The notes: generated by a model from the letters alone, not told the origin. A stretch of 64,000 nt of DNA from an uncultured Lachnospiraceae bacterium (GCA_946628415.1 CAMOWK010000001.1:186001-250000); one strand, 5' to 3'. Shown: positions 1 to 10,533, counted from the stretch's first letter. A program made the numbers and translations.

Positions 1-3000
1 CATCATCTGTACTTTGCTTCTGAACAAATATAAACTGTCTTGCGCCTTCACTATGGAACATAGCATGATTATATGCATTAGTCCCCATCAATCTATTTCC
101 GGTAAGTACCTGAAGTGATTCCTGACAATCCTTACAAAGGAAAATATGAGCATCAGGAGATCCAACACCGCCTCTGGACTCAGTTGGTAAAATCTGAAGA
201 ATATTTACCGGCTGCTTCTTATTTGTTTTAACAGCACTAACACCGGTAACAGATGAAGAATCTTTTTCATTCTTCGTATTATACACTTCAAGTTTCCAGA
301 AAATAGGACCTGTAAAGTCTTCTTTAAGGTTTGCAGATACTGTTACACTACTGCCTTTAGTAAGATCATAATCCTTTGAAATTTTTTCATCAGAAGTGAA
401 TTTACCATCTCCGTTATCATCTATATAGATTCTCGCCTTACTGTCAGGACTCGATTCAAGAAGTTTCACCCTGAACTTAAGTGTATGTGATGATAAAAAC
501 TCACCTGTACTGTAAAGAACCGGTGCACTTTCAACTATGTACTTCGGTCTTTGACTAGATGTCATAAAAGCTTTATACACATCATTACCATTTGTACAAT
601 CAACGCCATTAACACTAGTCTTAACAGTCGAATTTGGCACTCTATTGCCCTCATAGTCCCTTATAAGTCCTTCAGCTTTATTGTCAACATCATCAGCATT
701 CGCGTCTATGCTTCCATCACCAACAAGGGTTCTTCTAAATACAGTAACAAAATCCCCTATAGTATTACCATAATCTTTGCCGGTGTTATCAGCCTTATAT
801 ATTGCATCAAAATCAAAATTAGAAACGATATTCGACTTCCCAGAACTTATAAGCGATGATACAAGCTTAAACATATTTGAGTTTGGATCAATCTTATTAT
901 CAAGAACAGCAAATGATGCCGGATTATTACCATCAAGACTGATACTCTGATTCAAGTCAAACGTTACTGCACCATAAAGATCTTTGCCGATTATCACAGG
1001 TCTGCCTGTATCAGCGAAGGCTTTTAATTCATTAAAACGCTTGTTCGTCAAATCATTACCCGAGTTAGCTGCAATAGATGATTTATTAATTACATTACCA
1101 TTATTGTCCGTATAAAGTTCAGGAGTTTTATAAGTATCTCCAACAGTGAAATACATATTATAAGATGGCCAATCTTTAAAGAATTGAGCATACGTCTTGT
1201 AACTTCCAGCATTACTATATACTTCATGAGGAAGGTTACCATTACCAGAAGTTAAATACCATGTTGCAACCGGTTTAATAGCTGAATTATCACCGCCAAT
1301 ATAAATCATATCATAAGTATCATTAAGTGAATCAAGACTGGCGTTAAACTCGGCTGAAGACATATGAACAACTTCTACTTCGTCATATTCTTTGCCTGTT
1401 ACATATGCAAGTTTGGCTTTTGACCATTTCCAAGCATAGTAATCCTGAATATTGCTTCCAGCTGCAGTAAGTCCTGTAACAGTTCGATCCTGCACCTGAA
1501 TTTCAGTATCATGTACATCAACCTGTGCATATGTTGGAAAATAATTTGAAGTAGTTAATTTAAAATACTTATAGCCGTCACCGGCATCACCTTCAATAGT
1601 ACCTGCCCACCATCTATAATCATTTGCAGTTGCTTCATCAACAATAATAACTTCTCCAGAATTACGAAATACGCTAGGCTGAAGAACCCATTCTTTGTGT
1701 GTAGTTGGAAGTTCAACCTCAACAGGAACCTGAATTGTAGCAGTTGAATTTTCATCATACAATGAAAGTGGAGACTTCCCACCATCAAATGAAATCTCAT
1801 CAGCTGTAAGTCCATTGATAATATTCATTGTATTAAGATAGTAAAAGCCGTCAGTCTTATACTTACTTGAATTACCCATAACATTGTTATAAACAGCACT
1901 TTTAACATTTCCATTAGTCTTAATATACTTTGCCAAAAGAGTATCAATAGGATAAGCAGGCTCTATCTCAAGAAGTGTAAACTTACTTGATGTATCACCG
2001 GAACCGCCAAGTCCTCTAAATGAACCATTATTGATGATATAAACAATATTATTATCATATACATCAGGAATCACATTAGTAAGAAGTGTCTGAAAATCTG
2101 CTCTGTTAGTCACATAAATATTACTATATGCAGGCTTTCCCGACTGTGAAGCCTTAGAAAGAATAGTCTTAAAGTTCTGAGCATCAGTATTAATATCTCC
2201 TGATTGAGAACCCGATTCTGAACCAGTTGCTATAAGTTTACTATCATATACTATATGACCTCTTGCATTTTCAAAGCTTCTGATTGCAAGATATGTATCT
2301 TTATCAATAGATTTTTTCTCACAAGAATCATCAAAAATAATAAGATCATACTTTGACAAATCTGAAGACGAAAGCTCAGTTAAAGTAGCACCTGAGGATG
2401 CCGTCTCAAACTGAATATACTCTGGTCTTACTTCACCAGAATTATAAATAAGTCCACTCTGAGAAAACTCAATGAACTTATATACTGATGCAACTTCAAC
2501 GCCACCAACCTTAGCATCTGTTACTTTCGTTGCAACACCTCTTAGAGAATCAGCAAAAGATGTATCATCATCAGTAAAAGTAAGAATTTTAGCTATAGTC
2601 TTACCATCATCAGTTTTAACCCAATTGGAACTAGTATCCCGACCATGAATAGGAAGCCACAAATCTTCAGTCTGGTTTGCGATATATTCATTTACATCGG
2701 CACCATTCTTAACTGAGAATGAATATCTCCTCTGATTCTTAAGTACATTCTTATATAAATCCACATAAGTAAGACCTGCAATCTCACCACCGTTATTACC
2801 ACTACCGCCTGTATAATCAATTACAAGAGGCTTATAATCACCGATAGCAAAATTAGAAAGTATAGATACCAGATCAGTCGGTATATCATTTGTTTTTGAA
2901 AACTTATTAGATTTATCTTCAGTAATGTAAATAAAATCAGCTGACTTTATAGCATTTGTAGCTTCACTGTCTATAGAATTTACATTATATGATGCAAAAG

Positions 3001-3358
3001 TGATATCCGCATCAGGATTAAACTTCTTAGTATTATCCGTAGCGTGCTGATTGAAGATTAAGTCTTCAAATTTACCGTCACTTATAAACTGACTAAGTGT
3101 ACTAGTCGCACCTGATGTTATCTCAACTATATGATAATCCTTATCTTCAGCATATGGTGAATTTGAATTATCTATAATTCTATCAATCATTGTTGTTACA
3201 GTCGATGTTGACGCATCAGCAAAAACTGCATCTGACCCGGTAGCAATGTCAATATTCTCATTATCAGCATAATTGAAGGTCATCAGCGCCGCTGTAACAA
3301 GCCCTATAAGTAACACAGAAAATGCTGCTATGCCTACTCTTAAATTAAGTTTTTTCAT
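1..3358 (-). CDS. Large secreted or membrane-anchored protein, partial (C-terminus off window)
   Basis: The frame is open for at least 1,119 codons from ATG 3358 and runs off the left edge without a stop. An AGAAAGGAAA ribosome site lies at 3368-3377. The N-terminus (MKKLNLRVGIAAFSVLLIGL) is a signal peptide or anchor helix; the rest is soluble and rich in Asp, Ser, Thr and Asn, as expected outside the membrane. Stretches such as PLVIDYTGG, PVIIGKDLYG and VNILQILPTESRGG suggest repeated alpha/beta units. I do not recognise the family; a DUF5057-like surface protein is a guess. It is the last visible gene of the pilus locus, 19 bp after a pilin gene, so a pilus-associated or cell-surface role is inferred from position only. 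Confidence 0.8.
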   Translation of the reverse strand, partial: MKKLNLRVGIAAFSVLLIGLVTAALMTFNYADNENIDIATGSDAVFADASTSTVTTMIDRIIDNSNSPYAEDKDYHIVEITSGATSTLSQFISDGKFEDLIFNQHATDNTKKFNPDADITFASYNVNSIDSEATNAIKSADFIYITEDKSNKFSKTNDIPTDLVSILSNFAIGDYKPLVIDYTGGSGNNGGEIAGLTYVDLYKNVLKNQRRYSFSVKNGADVNEYIANQTEDLWLPIHGRDTSSNWVKTDDGKTIAKILTFTDDDTSFADSLRGVATKVTDAKVGGVEVASVYKFIEFSQSGLIYNSGEVRPEYIQFETASSGATLTELSSSDLSKYDLIIFDDSCEKKSIDKDTYLAIRSFENARGHIVYDSKLIATGSESGSQSGDINTDAQNFKTILSKASQSGKPAYSNIYVTNRADFQTLLTNVIPDVYDNNIVYIINNGSFRGLGGSGDTSSKFTLLEIEPAYPIDTLLAKYIKTNGNVKSAVYNNVMGNSSKYKTDGFYYLNTMNIINGLTADEISFDGGKSPLSLYDENSTATIQVPVEVELPTTHKEWVLQPSVFRNSGEVIIVDEATANDYRWWAGTIEGDAGDGYKYFKLTTSNYFPTYAQVDVHDTEIQVQDRTVTGLTAAGSNIQDYYAWKWSKAKLAYVTGKEYDEVEVVHMSSAEFNASLDSLNDTYDMIYIGGDNSAIKPVATWYLTSGNGNLPHEVYSNAGSYKTYAQFFKDWPSYNMYFTVGDTYKTPELYTDNNGNVINKSSIAANSGNDLTNKRFNELKAFADTGRPVIIGKDLYGAVTFDLNQSISLDGNNPASFAVLDNKIDPNSNMFKLVSSLISSGKSNIVSNFDFDAIYKADNTGKDYGNTIGDFVTVFRRTLVGDGSIDANADDVDNKAEGLIRDYEGNRVPNSTVKTSVNGVDCTNGNDVYKAFMTSSQRPKYIVESAPVLYSTGEFLSSHTLKFRVKLLESSPDSKARIYIDDNGDGKFTSDEKISKDYDLTKGSSVTVSANLKEDFTGPIFWKLEVYNTKNEKDSSSVTGVSAVKTNKKQPVNILQILPTESRGGVGSPDAHIFLCKDCQESLQVLTGNRLMGTNAYNHAMFHSEGARQFIFVQKQSTDD

Positions 3359-3377
3359 AATCATCACATTTCCTTTC

Positions 3378-4016
3378 TTAATTTAGATGCTTGATTACAT
3401 ATGAATTCCTTACCTTGATATAATCATCCTGAGTGTAAGTCCTGTCATATTTATTATAATTTATAAGTAATTCCATAGCATTAGAGTCTTCAAATACCTT
3501 AACCACTGCTGATTCAATATCCTGAGCATAGATATTATTATCAATTGTGCCCGGTGTATCATTCAGCTTAGTCATAAGATCGTATGTTCTGTAAACATAC
3601 ATTGTGTCACCTGAAAGCTCAAAGGTTACTGTACAGGTATCCTTGTCTACAGTAGCTCCACCACCGTATTGAGAATTATAATTTACACTGTATTTCACTA
3701 CCATCTTCTCGAACTTATATCCGGTTGCATTTGTCATATTGGCAAATGAAGCCGAATCTGTCTTAGGAAGATTCTTGTACGTTTTACCGTCAGCAGTGAT
3801 TTCAATGTAAGTTGCCTGCATAACTGAATCATTTATGTGCTCGTAAAGTTCCCCCGCTTCACTCTGCACAGCAGAATCAGCTTTAAGTCTTCTATTTGTT
3901 GCTGTATTCATGATCATAAGCCCAACAACAGCAATCATAATAAGAGACATAATTGCAAGTGATACTATTAATTCAACAAGAGTGAAGCCTTTGTTATTAT
4001 TTCTATCTAATCTCAA
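3378..4016 (-). CDS. Type IV prepilin-like protein (minor pilin)
   Basis: A protein of about 212 aa with a class III-type prepilin leader: NNNKG then FTLVELIVSLAIMSLIMI, containing the Glu at mature position 5 and a hydrophobic helix. The C-terminal 180 residues are a soluble pilin head. I chose TTG at 4016 because GGGGGTGA lies five bases upstream; a GTG at 4025 has no spacing from any ribosome site. It would be cleaved and N-methylated by a PilD-type peptidase, which is not in this window. It follows another pilin gene by 14 bp, so it probably belongs to the pilus operon as a minor or priming pilin. Confidence 0.88.
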   Translation of the reverse strand: MRLDRNNNKGFTLVELIVSLAIMSLIMIAVVGLMIMNTATNRRLKADSAVQSEAGELYEHINDSVMQATYIEITADGKTYKNLPKTDSASFANMTNATGYKFEKMVVKYSVNYNSQYGGGATVDKDTCTVTFELSGDTMYVYRTYDLMTKLNDTPGTIDNNIYAQDIESAVVKVFEDSNAMELLINYNKYDRTYTQDDYIKVRNSYVIKHLN

Positions 4017-4030
4017 ATCTGTCACCCCCG

Positions 4031-4615
4031 TTATTTAACATTATGGCTGCCGTTGCCTCTGAGAAATACATTAGCAACTGTGTCACCATTACGTTTTTTG
4101 AATATAAACTTTCCGGCGCCCACATATGTAGAAGACGTTGGATTCAGATGAACCGTTCCATCTCTGTCATATACAATTATTACGCTGTTAGAGCCGTCAA
4201 CATTTACAACACTTCCGGAATTCTGTTCTGCAAATGAAACGCTCGTATAAGATGTAAGTCTAAGACCATTTCCACCGTTACGAGTATCTGCGACTGCAGA
4301 TGTAACATTACCGGTTACAGGATCATATATACACTTTTGAACGTACAGTCTTCCATCAGAGGCTGACTTATATAATTTAAGTGCATTATACTTTCCTTCA
4401 TATTTTGTTCCGGAAGTATCTACCGGAACAGCGAATCTATTTTCTTTTAAAAGTCCCAGTTCAGAATTAAATGACTGAGAATCAGCTTTTACCTTTGCTG
4501 AGAAAAGTACGGTTACTGAAAGTATTGACATTGTAGAAACGATTGCAATAATAGCAATAACAATTATAAGTTCTACCAGGGAGTAACCTTTATTATTTGA
4601 ATTATCTTTCATCAT
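4031..4615 (-). CDS. Type IV prepilin-like protein (minor pilin)
   Basis: Encodes about 194 aa with prepilin motif NNKG then YSLVELIIVIAIIAIVS (Glu at +5) and a GspH-like soluble head. Start at ATG 4615 (or the adjacent ATG 4612) is set by AGGAGGA at 4621-4627; an upstream in-frame start at 4639 would overlap the previous gene and has no ribosome site. Gene spacing is 13 bp upstream and 14 bp downstream, so it is co-transcribed with the neighbouring pilin-like genes. The role as minor pilin is inferred from size and place; the major pilin is encoded at 12525-12959. Confidence 0.88.
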   Translation of the reverse strand: MMKDNSNNKGYSLVELIIVIAIIAIVSTMSILSVTVLFSAKVKADSQSFNSELGLLKENRFAVPVDTSGTKYEGKYNALKLYKSASDGRLYVQKCIYDPVTGNVTSAVADTRNGGNGLRLTSYTSVSFAEQNSGSVVNVDGSNSVIIVYDRDGTVHLNPTSSTYVGAGKFIFKKRNGDTVANVFLRGNGSHNVK

Positions 4616-4628
4616 AAAGTTCCTCCTT

Positions 4629-7625
4629 TTACTTTCCATACTCTTCTGTTACGTTCTTCATCCAATTTGAATACTTAACAACACTAGAGTAATCAAGATA
4701 TTCAATTTTACCAGCTTCAGTTACATCAGCAGGTTTCTTAGGAACTACAGATTCGTAGCCCTTGAAAATCTTAAGAATACTTCCTGCAGCATCATTGGAA
4801 CTAAACTGAAGTTCTCTGATTATTTCTTTACACATCTCAGCATTTGCAGTGATATTTGTAACAGTTCCATCTTCAGGAATCATTATCTTATCACCTGCTA
4901 CTATCATACCTTCAAATTTCTGAACAGAAGGATCAAATGTAACTCTGCCGGATGTAAAGATAATACCTTTGAATACACCGTCTGCTACTCCATCAACATT
5001 ATCTCTAAGAAGAATATTGTCCTGTTTAGAAGAAACAACCGCATATCCATCAAGTTTTATAACATTCTCAGTAAGCTGATCAAAGTTGAAATAAGTATTA
5101 ATAGGACTTATCGCTGTTTCAGCTTTTCCACCATCCATTGCAAGGTAAGTATCAATTGCTTCAGTCTTTGCCTTATCAGTGTCAGCTTTTGGATTTAATT
5201 CCTGAAGTGAAAACTTAAGGTAATTATATCTCTTGTTAAGATTATTAGCGAGGTCAGAGGCTTTTGTCTTATCTCCTGCCTTTTCATCAACGCCTGCTAT
5301 AACTGAATCAAGCGAAAACTGTTCATTTGCAACAAGCATCTTGAAACTAGCTTTTTCAGAAGCTGTGATAGCTCCGCCGGCAAAATATGATTCATGATTA
5401 AAATCTTCTTTACCATCTACATACTTAATGTAAGCAGGATCAATTCTTGCTTCACCAGCCTCATCAGCATAACCTTCAAAATTTGTAATATCTGTAAGAG
5501 CCGCAGCAAGTTCTTTTTCCGTAGGTGTTGCAGTTGCTGAATTACCATCAAGTATAGCAGCTGTATAAGATGCTATAAAATCCTTTCTAAGTTCATCAGC
5601 ACTTGTAATCTCATGATCATTATAGTAATTCGCAGCTGCTTGACACGTTGCTGCATTAGAAGCACCATCAGAAATATAATTCCTAACAAGCTGGTAATTT
5701 CTATCAAAGTTATAATAAACGAAATTTTTAGTATTAGAATTAGCAGCATTAGATGAAACCGGAATTGCTTTTACATTAACGAAAATACAGTTTCTAAGTG
5801 TCACACCACTGGTTATCATAGAGTCAAAGCCATCAGCAGTTCCATCCTTAGGAGTTTTGGAAATATCAAATTTGTAAACATTTCCAGTATTAAATCCCGG
5901 AGATTGAGTAGGACCACTAAGTGTAATAGTAGGAAAATGATCCGTGAATAGCATTGAAGATGAATAAGGTTTTCCAATAGAAACCAGGAATTGATCTTCC
6001 CCTTCATCATATACTCCGTTTTTATTACTATCCCAAAGATATACCTGACTGTTATAATTAACTGGAATATACGCTAACTGGTTGGATTTAACCGCTATAG
6101 ACTCACCGGTCTTATAATCATCAATTGTACTATTGTATAAGTATGCAATTGTATTAGTAGTTGTATTTACAGTTCTTCTCTTGGAATGCTCTATATATGA
6201 CTTACCACCAAGATAAAGGTTATCAACTGACTCAAAGTCAAGTGATGAAGCAAGACCATTAATAGAAATTGCACTACTGTTAAAGTGTCCCTTTCTTTTA
6301 CCTTCAGAATCCTTATAGAGCTTTTCATCTACATCAGGAAGATACTCTCTCTTATCTGAAGTAGAACTGTTATTGTAACCGATATAAGAACCACTCATTC
6401 CGAAGTTAGATCCATTTGCATCAAGCTGAAGGTCATCCTGAATAAAAAGATCACCACGGATCAGTGCGCTGGATCCAGAATATGAACCATCTGTGTTGGC
6501 AAGTGATGTACCACCAAGTACAAAGTCATCACACCAAACTCTGGACTTACCAATCGTATTTCCGTTCTTATTATAAACAGAAAGCGCTCCTCTGTTCATA
6601 ACAGCAAATGTTCCAGGAACTACAAGATAATCTGAAAGAAATGCAACACTTGAACCATCAATATAAACACCTGAATACTTGCTTTCCGGTGTTTCGCCTC
6701 TGTAAGCACTGAGAAGATCCGTATTTACCGTTGCATTTACTTTAGACTTAGTCTTCTTATCTTTGTCATCTTTGATATTAAGGTATGAGTATTCAAATTC
6801 CTTACCTGTAACATTTGTATTTGTAGCATAGCCCTTATTGTAATAATCGGCAGCAGCATATACATTACCTTTTACAGTAATCGTATTGGTTCCGGTAGTC
6901 TTCTGATGAATCTCAACGCCGTCACCAGCTATCATTGCATAATCAAATACATTTGAAAGGTCTATATTACTTGTTCCAAACTGTACATCAAAATCAGGCT
7001 GTGAAATCTCTATATCCGTAGAGATTGTCTGTGTGAATGAATTTCTGACATTTGATCTGTTATAATCAGCTGTTCTTGAAAGAACAAGGTCTGTTATAAC
7101 GACTTTAGAAACCGTGGTGATTCCAATCTTACTTGCGTAAGGATTTCCTGCGCCATCATATATGACAACCCTTGGAATACCATCTACTTTAACAGAATCA
7201 TTTGAAATAACTGATTCGATGTACTCTTTTGTATCAGCGTCACTAAGGAAAATAGGGTTATTATATACCTTATTCATAAATGACTCTTTGAAATGTTTAT
7301 TTGCTTCATCCCTATCCATGGTCTCATATGACTTGGTCTTAGGATTGAAATATACAACTTCATTAACAGTCTCATCATAAGCAGCCTTGAGGGCGTCCAT
7401 AGTCTGATCACCAATTCCGGCATAAACCTCATCCATAGCCTTCTCAAGATAGAAAAAATTATCTTTTGAGTTATAATTATAGACTTTTTGTCTGAGAGCA
7501 TAACCGGCAGCTGTAAGAAGCGCACCTACAAGAACTCCTATAAAACCAAGGCCTACAACAACAAGAACTATGGAAGATCCTGAGTTGTTCAGTTTTTTTC
7601 TAAGCTTTTTAATTATTTTTTTCAA
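4629..7625 (-). CDS. 998-aa PilX/GspK-like pilus protein with large exoplasmic region
   Basis: The N-terminus is LNNSGSSIVLVVVGLGFIGVL, a pilin-type hydrophobic helix preceded by a short basic leader but lacking Glu at +5, as in PilX/GspK-type tip subunits. About 950 exoplasmic residues follow. Their middle contains repeated Gly/Asn-rich strands (for example TVKGNVYAAADYY and IRGDLFIQDDLQLD) that look like a beta-solenoid or bactofilin-like fold. The start is TTG 7625, with AGGGGG nine bases upstream; no nearby ATG fits. The gene is packed between two pilin genes. A tip adhesin or pilus-priming complex subunit is my inference; the length is far above normal PilX (about 200 aa). Confidence 0.75.
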   Translation of the reverse strand: MKKIIKKLRKKLNNSGSSIVLVVVGLGFIGVLVGALLTAAGYALRQKVYNYNSKDNFFYLEKAMDEVYAGIGDQTMDALKAAYDETVNEVVYFNPKTKSYETMDRDEANKHFKESFMNKVYNNPIFLSDADTKEYIESVISNDSVKVDGIPRVVIYDGAGNPYASKIGITTVSKVVITDLVLSRTADYNRSNVRNSFTQTISTDIEISQPDFDVQFGTSNIDLSNVFDYAMIAGDGVEIHQKTTGTNTITVKGNVYAAADYYNKGYATNTNVTGKEFEYSYLNIKDDKDKKTKSKVNATVNTDLLSAYRGETPESKYSGVYIDGSSVAFLSDYLVVPGTFAVMNRGALSVYNKNGNTIGKSRVWCDDFVLGGTSLANTDGSYSGSSALIRGDLFIQDDLQLDANGSNFGMSGSYIGYNNSSTSDKREYLPDVDEKLYKDSEGKRKGHFNSSAISINGLASSLDFESVDNLYLGGKSYIEHSKRRTVNTTTNTIAYLYNSTIDDYKTGESIAVKSNQLAYIPVNYNSQVYLWDSNKNGVYDEGEDQFLVSIGKPYSSSMLFTDHFPTITLSGPTQSPGFNTGNVYKFDISKTPKDGTADGFDSMITSGVTLRNCIFVNVKAIPVSSNAANSNTKNFVYYNFDRNYQLVRNYISDGASNAATCQAAANYYNDHEITSADELRKDFIASYTAAILDGNSATATPTEKELAAALTDITNFEGYADEAGEARIDPAYIKYVDGKEDFNHESYFAGGAITASEKASFKMLVANEQFSLDSVIAGVDEKAGDKTKASDLANNLNKRYNYLKFSLQELNPKADTDKAKTEAIDTYLAMDGGKAETAISPINTYFNFDQLTENVIKLDGYAVVSSKQDNILLRDNVDGVADGVFKGIIFTSGRVTFDPSVQKFEGMIVAGDKIMIPEDGTVTNITANAEMCKEIIRELQFSSNDAAGSILKIFKGYESVVPKKPADVTEAGKIEYLDYSSVVKYSNWMKNVTEEYGK

Positions 7626-7626
7626 A

Positions 7627-9396
7627 TTAATCAGCCCCCTTACCGCTCTGGAATCTTATATCATAGCCATCTGAAACGTTGCCGCTCTTGTCAAGTCTAC
7701 GATAAGTTACTGTTGCAGTGAATAATCTTCCATCACCCTCACGGGTAGAATCACTGATATTCATAATCTTACTTTGCTCGTAATGACCAATTCCGATTGA
7801 ACCACCAAGCACTTTAGGGAATGTACCTGAAGTATAAGTTGCCTTAAACAACTGAAGTTTTTTATTATTAGACTCTGTAGAGTCAAATGTAAATGGAATG
7901 TCTGTATAAATCGGAATCATCTTAGCTGCATCAGATACACAATTACTACCGGTCTGGAAGAAAGAAATTGTTACCGGCTTCCATTTATGTGTAGTATCTA
8001 TATCTGTATAATAAACATGCTTGTAATAATCAGTTCCAAGATCAGGATCAGCAAGAGTTGTTACAGGAGTAACAATCTGGGATGCAAAGCTGGTTTCAGA
8101 TTCATAACCTGCCTTTATAACATCAAATTTTGTATTGTCAGGTCTGATCACATAAATATTAGGCATAACAGCCTCATCACCGGTGTTGTTCCAGAATTTA
8201 ATCTGATTATCAACCGAGATATAATCATTTGATCTATACTGTACTTTAGTACCTGTACTATTGTATACATACGGTTCATACATTAGATATACATCCGGGC
8301 ATCTATTTGTATAGAATTCCTGAGAATATACTCTGTATGTAACTGTATCATTAAAGTCTTTAAAGCCTGAAGTAGCACCTGTAGTACTTACAAGAGGAAG
8401 CTTATAAAAATCTTCATATGAAACATTTACTGTGATAGTATATTTCATAAGACCTTTTGAAGCATCCTTCTCAGCTTCAAACACAATGGTCGTAAGCTTA
8501 TTTACAGTTTCATTATATGTATCAGTATTAAATACCGACTCATTAACTTCACTGACCATAAGTCTCTGCCACTGATTAGGATTTATCTCTTTAAGATGCT
8601 GGAGTTTTAAGCTGTAGAAATCTTCCTCAGCCTGAACATCAAAATTAGAAGACGAGCCATCTACTATAGCCACTCTTGTCTCATCGAGATCCTGAATATG
8701 TCCAAGATCTATAGCATTAGGATCACTATATACATGAGTTGTAGCAGGCGCCTCCTTTACAAGTATAGCGCTGACATGCTCAACATCATCTTTTGAGCCC
8801 AAACTATAATCATTAGCTTTGTAAGCAACGAAACTTCCTTCATTTGTTCTGTCAAAATAAAAACCACCGTAAGTTCCGTGTGTTACTTCACTATCAGTAA
8901 GACCGTAAGCTATATTATAGTGCTTGCCTCCAACTTCTATAGATTTAATCTTATTAGCAAGATCGTCTATAGTTACCACTCTTGAATATTTATACATACC
9001 TTTTCCAAAAGAGGCATCAGTTAAGACGTAATCAGTATAATTATATTTAACTTCACCTGCCGCACCTGCAGCAAGTCTTGTAATACCTCCGCCTGAGCCC
9101 TTTATAAAAAGAACGCATGTCTCTTCGCCTGATTTCAACTTTTCCGTACCACCGATTGACTGAAGATCAAAAAGGTCTCCCTTTCTGCTCTCAATATCAT
9201 CTTTTTCGGCAGACTTTACAACCTCAAGCACAGAATTGGCATTCTCAAGGGCATACAGCCTCTCTTTAGCGAGAGACTGTGTCCTTATAGAACTCATCAT
9301 TTGCGAAAGTATTGGTGACAATAATAGCAGAAGTACAGCTACTGATACGACAACTTCTGTCAAGCTGAAACCTTTGTTATCTCTACGTGCCATCAT
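7627..9396 (-). CDS. 589-aa prepilin-like protein (PilV/PulJ type) with long head
   Basis: Prepilin leader MMARRDNKG followed by FSLTEVVVSVAVLLLLLSPIL with Glu at +5, so a substrate for prepilin peptidase. The remaining 550 residues are a large soluble domain, about three times the usual minor pilin. Start ATG 9396 or 9393; GGAG at 9401-9404 favours 9393 slightly. It lies 12 bp after pilO and ends next to the PilX-like gene. An oversized minor pilin with an adhesive or binding module exposed at the pilus tip is a reasonable inference; no catalytic motif was recognised. Confidence 0.85.
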   Translation of the reverse strand: MMARRDNKGFSLTEVVVSVAVLLLLLSPILSQMMSSIRTQSLAKERLYALENANSVLEVVKSAEKDDIESRKGDLFDLQSIGGTEKLKSGEETCVLFIKGSGGGITRLAAGAAGEVKYNYTDYVLTDASFGKGMYKYSRVVTIDDLANKIKSIEVGGKHYNIAYGLTDSEVTHGTYGGFYFDRTNEGSFVAYKANDYSLGSKDDVEHVSAILVKEAPATTHVYSDPNAIDLGHIQDLDETRVAIVDGSSSNFDVQAEEDFYSLKLQHLKEINPNQWQRLMVSEVNESVFNTDTYNETVNKLTTIVFEAEKDASKGLMKYTITVNVSYEDFYKLPLVSTTGATSGFKDFNDTVTYRVYSQEFYTNRCPDVYLMYEPYVYNSTGTKVQYRSNDYISVDNQIKFWNNTGDEAVMPNIYVIRPDNTKFDVIKAGYESETSFASQIVTPVTTLADPDLGTDYYKHVYYTDIDTTHKWKPVTISFFQTGSNCVSDAAKMIPIYTDIPFTFDSTESNNKKLQLFKATYTSGTFPKVLGGSIGIGHYEQSKIMNISDSTREGDGRLFTATVTYRRLDKSGNVSDGYDIRFQSGKGAD

Positions 9397-9408
9397 ACCA
9401 CTCCAATC

Positions 9409-10533
9409 TTAGTATACCTTCACCGAACCTTCTCTAGTCTTAACATTAAATCTCGGTGAAGCAGTGTCATCATCAACAACCTTGAATACAACAGGTATTG
9501 TTGTTGCATTAGATATAACTACATCTACTCCGTTCTTGTCATCAGCATCAACTCTTGCTGATGAATTTACATATACAGTAAGAGAATCGCCAGCGATCTC
9601 AGACTTATATGACTTGCTTCCTATAGCATATTCAACATACTTCTTACCATCTTCTTCAGTTACTGTAAGCTTAAGCTCTACAACTTCATTATCTGAAGAT
9701 GATACAAATGTCTTATCATCTCTTGAATCAGATGAAACGATGATACCATCTGTTGTATCATTGTTAGCATTGTCAAGAAGGATCATAAGTTCATGATTTG
9801 CTACGATGCTCTGACCATTATCTGAATCAAATGCACCTGTTGCTCCACCGGCATTTACACCAGCACCTATAAAGATATTCTGCTTTCCTTCCGGTACTGT
9901 TACATCAACTGTATCAGGCTTCCTATCAGGTCCGGCAACTGCGTATGCGTTTGTTGTAAGAGATCCAACGTAAAGTCCTGTTTCCTCATCAAGATCAATA
10001 CTGATCTTGGCAATATTCATTCTGTACTTATAATTAGCTACATAATCCATGAAGTCTTTAACACCTTCATAAGTACCTATGTATTCAACATCATAAGCAC
10101 ATTCAGATGCAACATAAGAATCATCAGTTGCCTCTTCAGCTTCAGCCTCAGTCTCAATCTCTGTTTCTGAACCATCAGAAGAACCGATTACATAGAACTG
10201 AGTCTCTTCAGGAAGAACTATAGAATCATAGATAAATTCATTGTCCTGCTCAACAGCCTTCATAAACATTACTGTAGATTCCTGATTAAGATCTGCAGGG
10301 TACTTTGTAAGTTCTGCCTTAAATCTTTCATTTGCTTCAGCAGTTTCTTTTTCAAGCTGATCTTTCATCTGCTCTTTAGCGATGAGATCATCAAGTCTTG
10401 CACGAAGTGTAGCATTTTCGCTCTGCAGGGTTTTTATATCTTCTCTTGTAGGACTTACAACAAGGAACCATGCAGCAACAAGTATTATAATAGCCCCAAG
10501 GACTATAAGTATCTTCTTATCTGAATCTTTCAT
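9409..10533 (-). CDS. pilO: PilO-like type IV pilus inner-membrane alignment protein
   Basis: 374 aa. A short cytoplasmic tail, one membrane helix (about residues 8-26, ILIVLGAIIILVAAWFLVV), a coiled coil (about 30-80) and an exoplasmic ferredoxin-like region match the PilO plan. The C-terminal half (about 210-374) is an extra beta-rich, Asp/Thr-rich domain not found in typical PilO (about 200 aa). AAGGAGG lies eight bases before the ATG. It directly follows the PilM-PilN fusion gene, the classical pilMNO order. PilO pairs with PilN to form the membrane scaffold that links the cytoplasmic PilM ring and the platform PilC to the growing pilus. Confidence 0.82.
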   Translation of the reverse strand: MKDSDKKILIVLGAIIILVAAWFLVVSPTREDIKTLQSENATLRARLDDLIAKEQMKDQLEKETAEANERFKAELTKYPADLNQESTVMFMKAVEQDNEFIYDSIVLPEETQFYVIGSSDGSETEIETEAEAEEATDDSYVASECAYDVEYIGTYEGVKDFMDYVANYKYRMNIAKISIDLDEETGLYVGSLTTNAYAVAGPDRKPDTVDVTVPEGKQNIFIGAGVNAGGATGAFDSDNGQSIVANHELMILLDNANNDTTDGIIVSSDSRDDKTFVSSSDNEVVELKLTVTEEDGKKYVEYAIGSKSYKSEIAGDSLTVYVNSSARVDADDKNGVDVVISNATTIPVVFKVVDDDTASPRFNVKTREGSVKVY

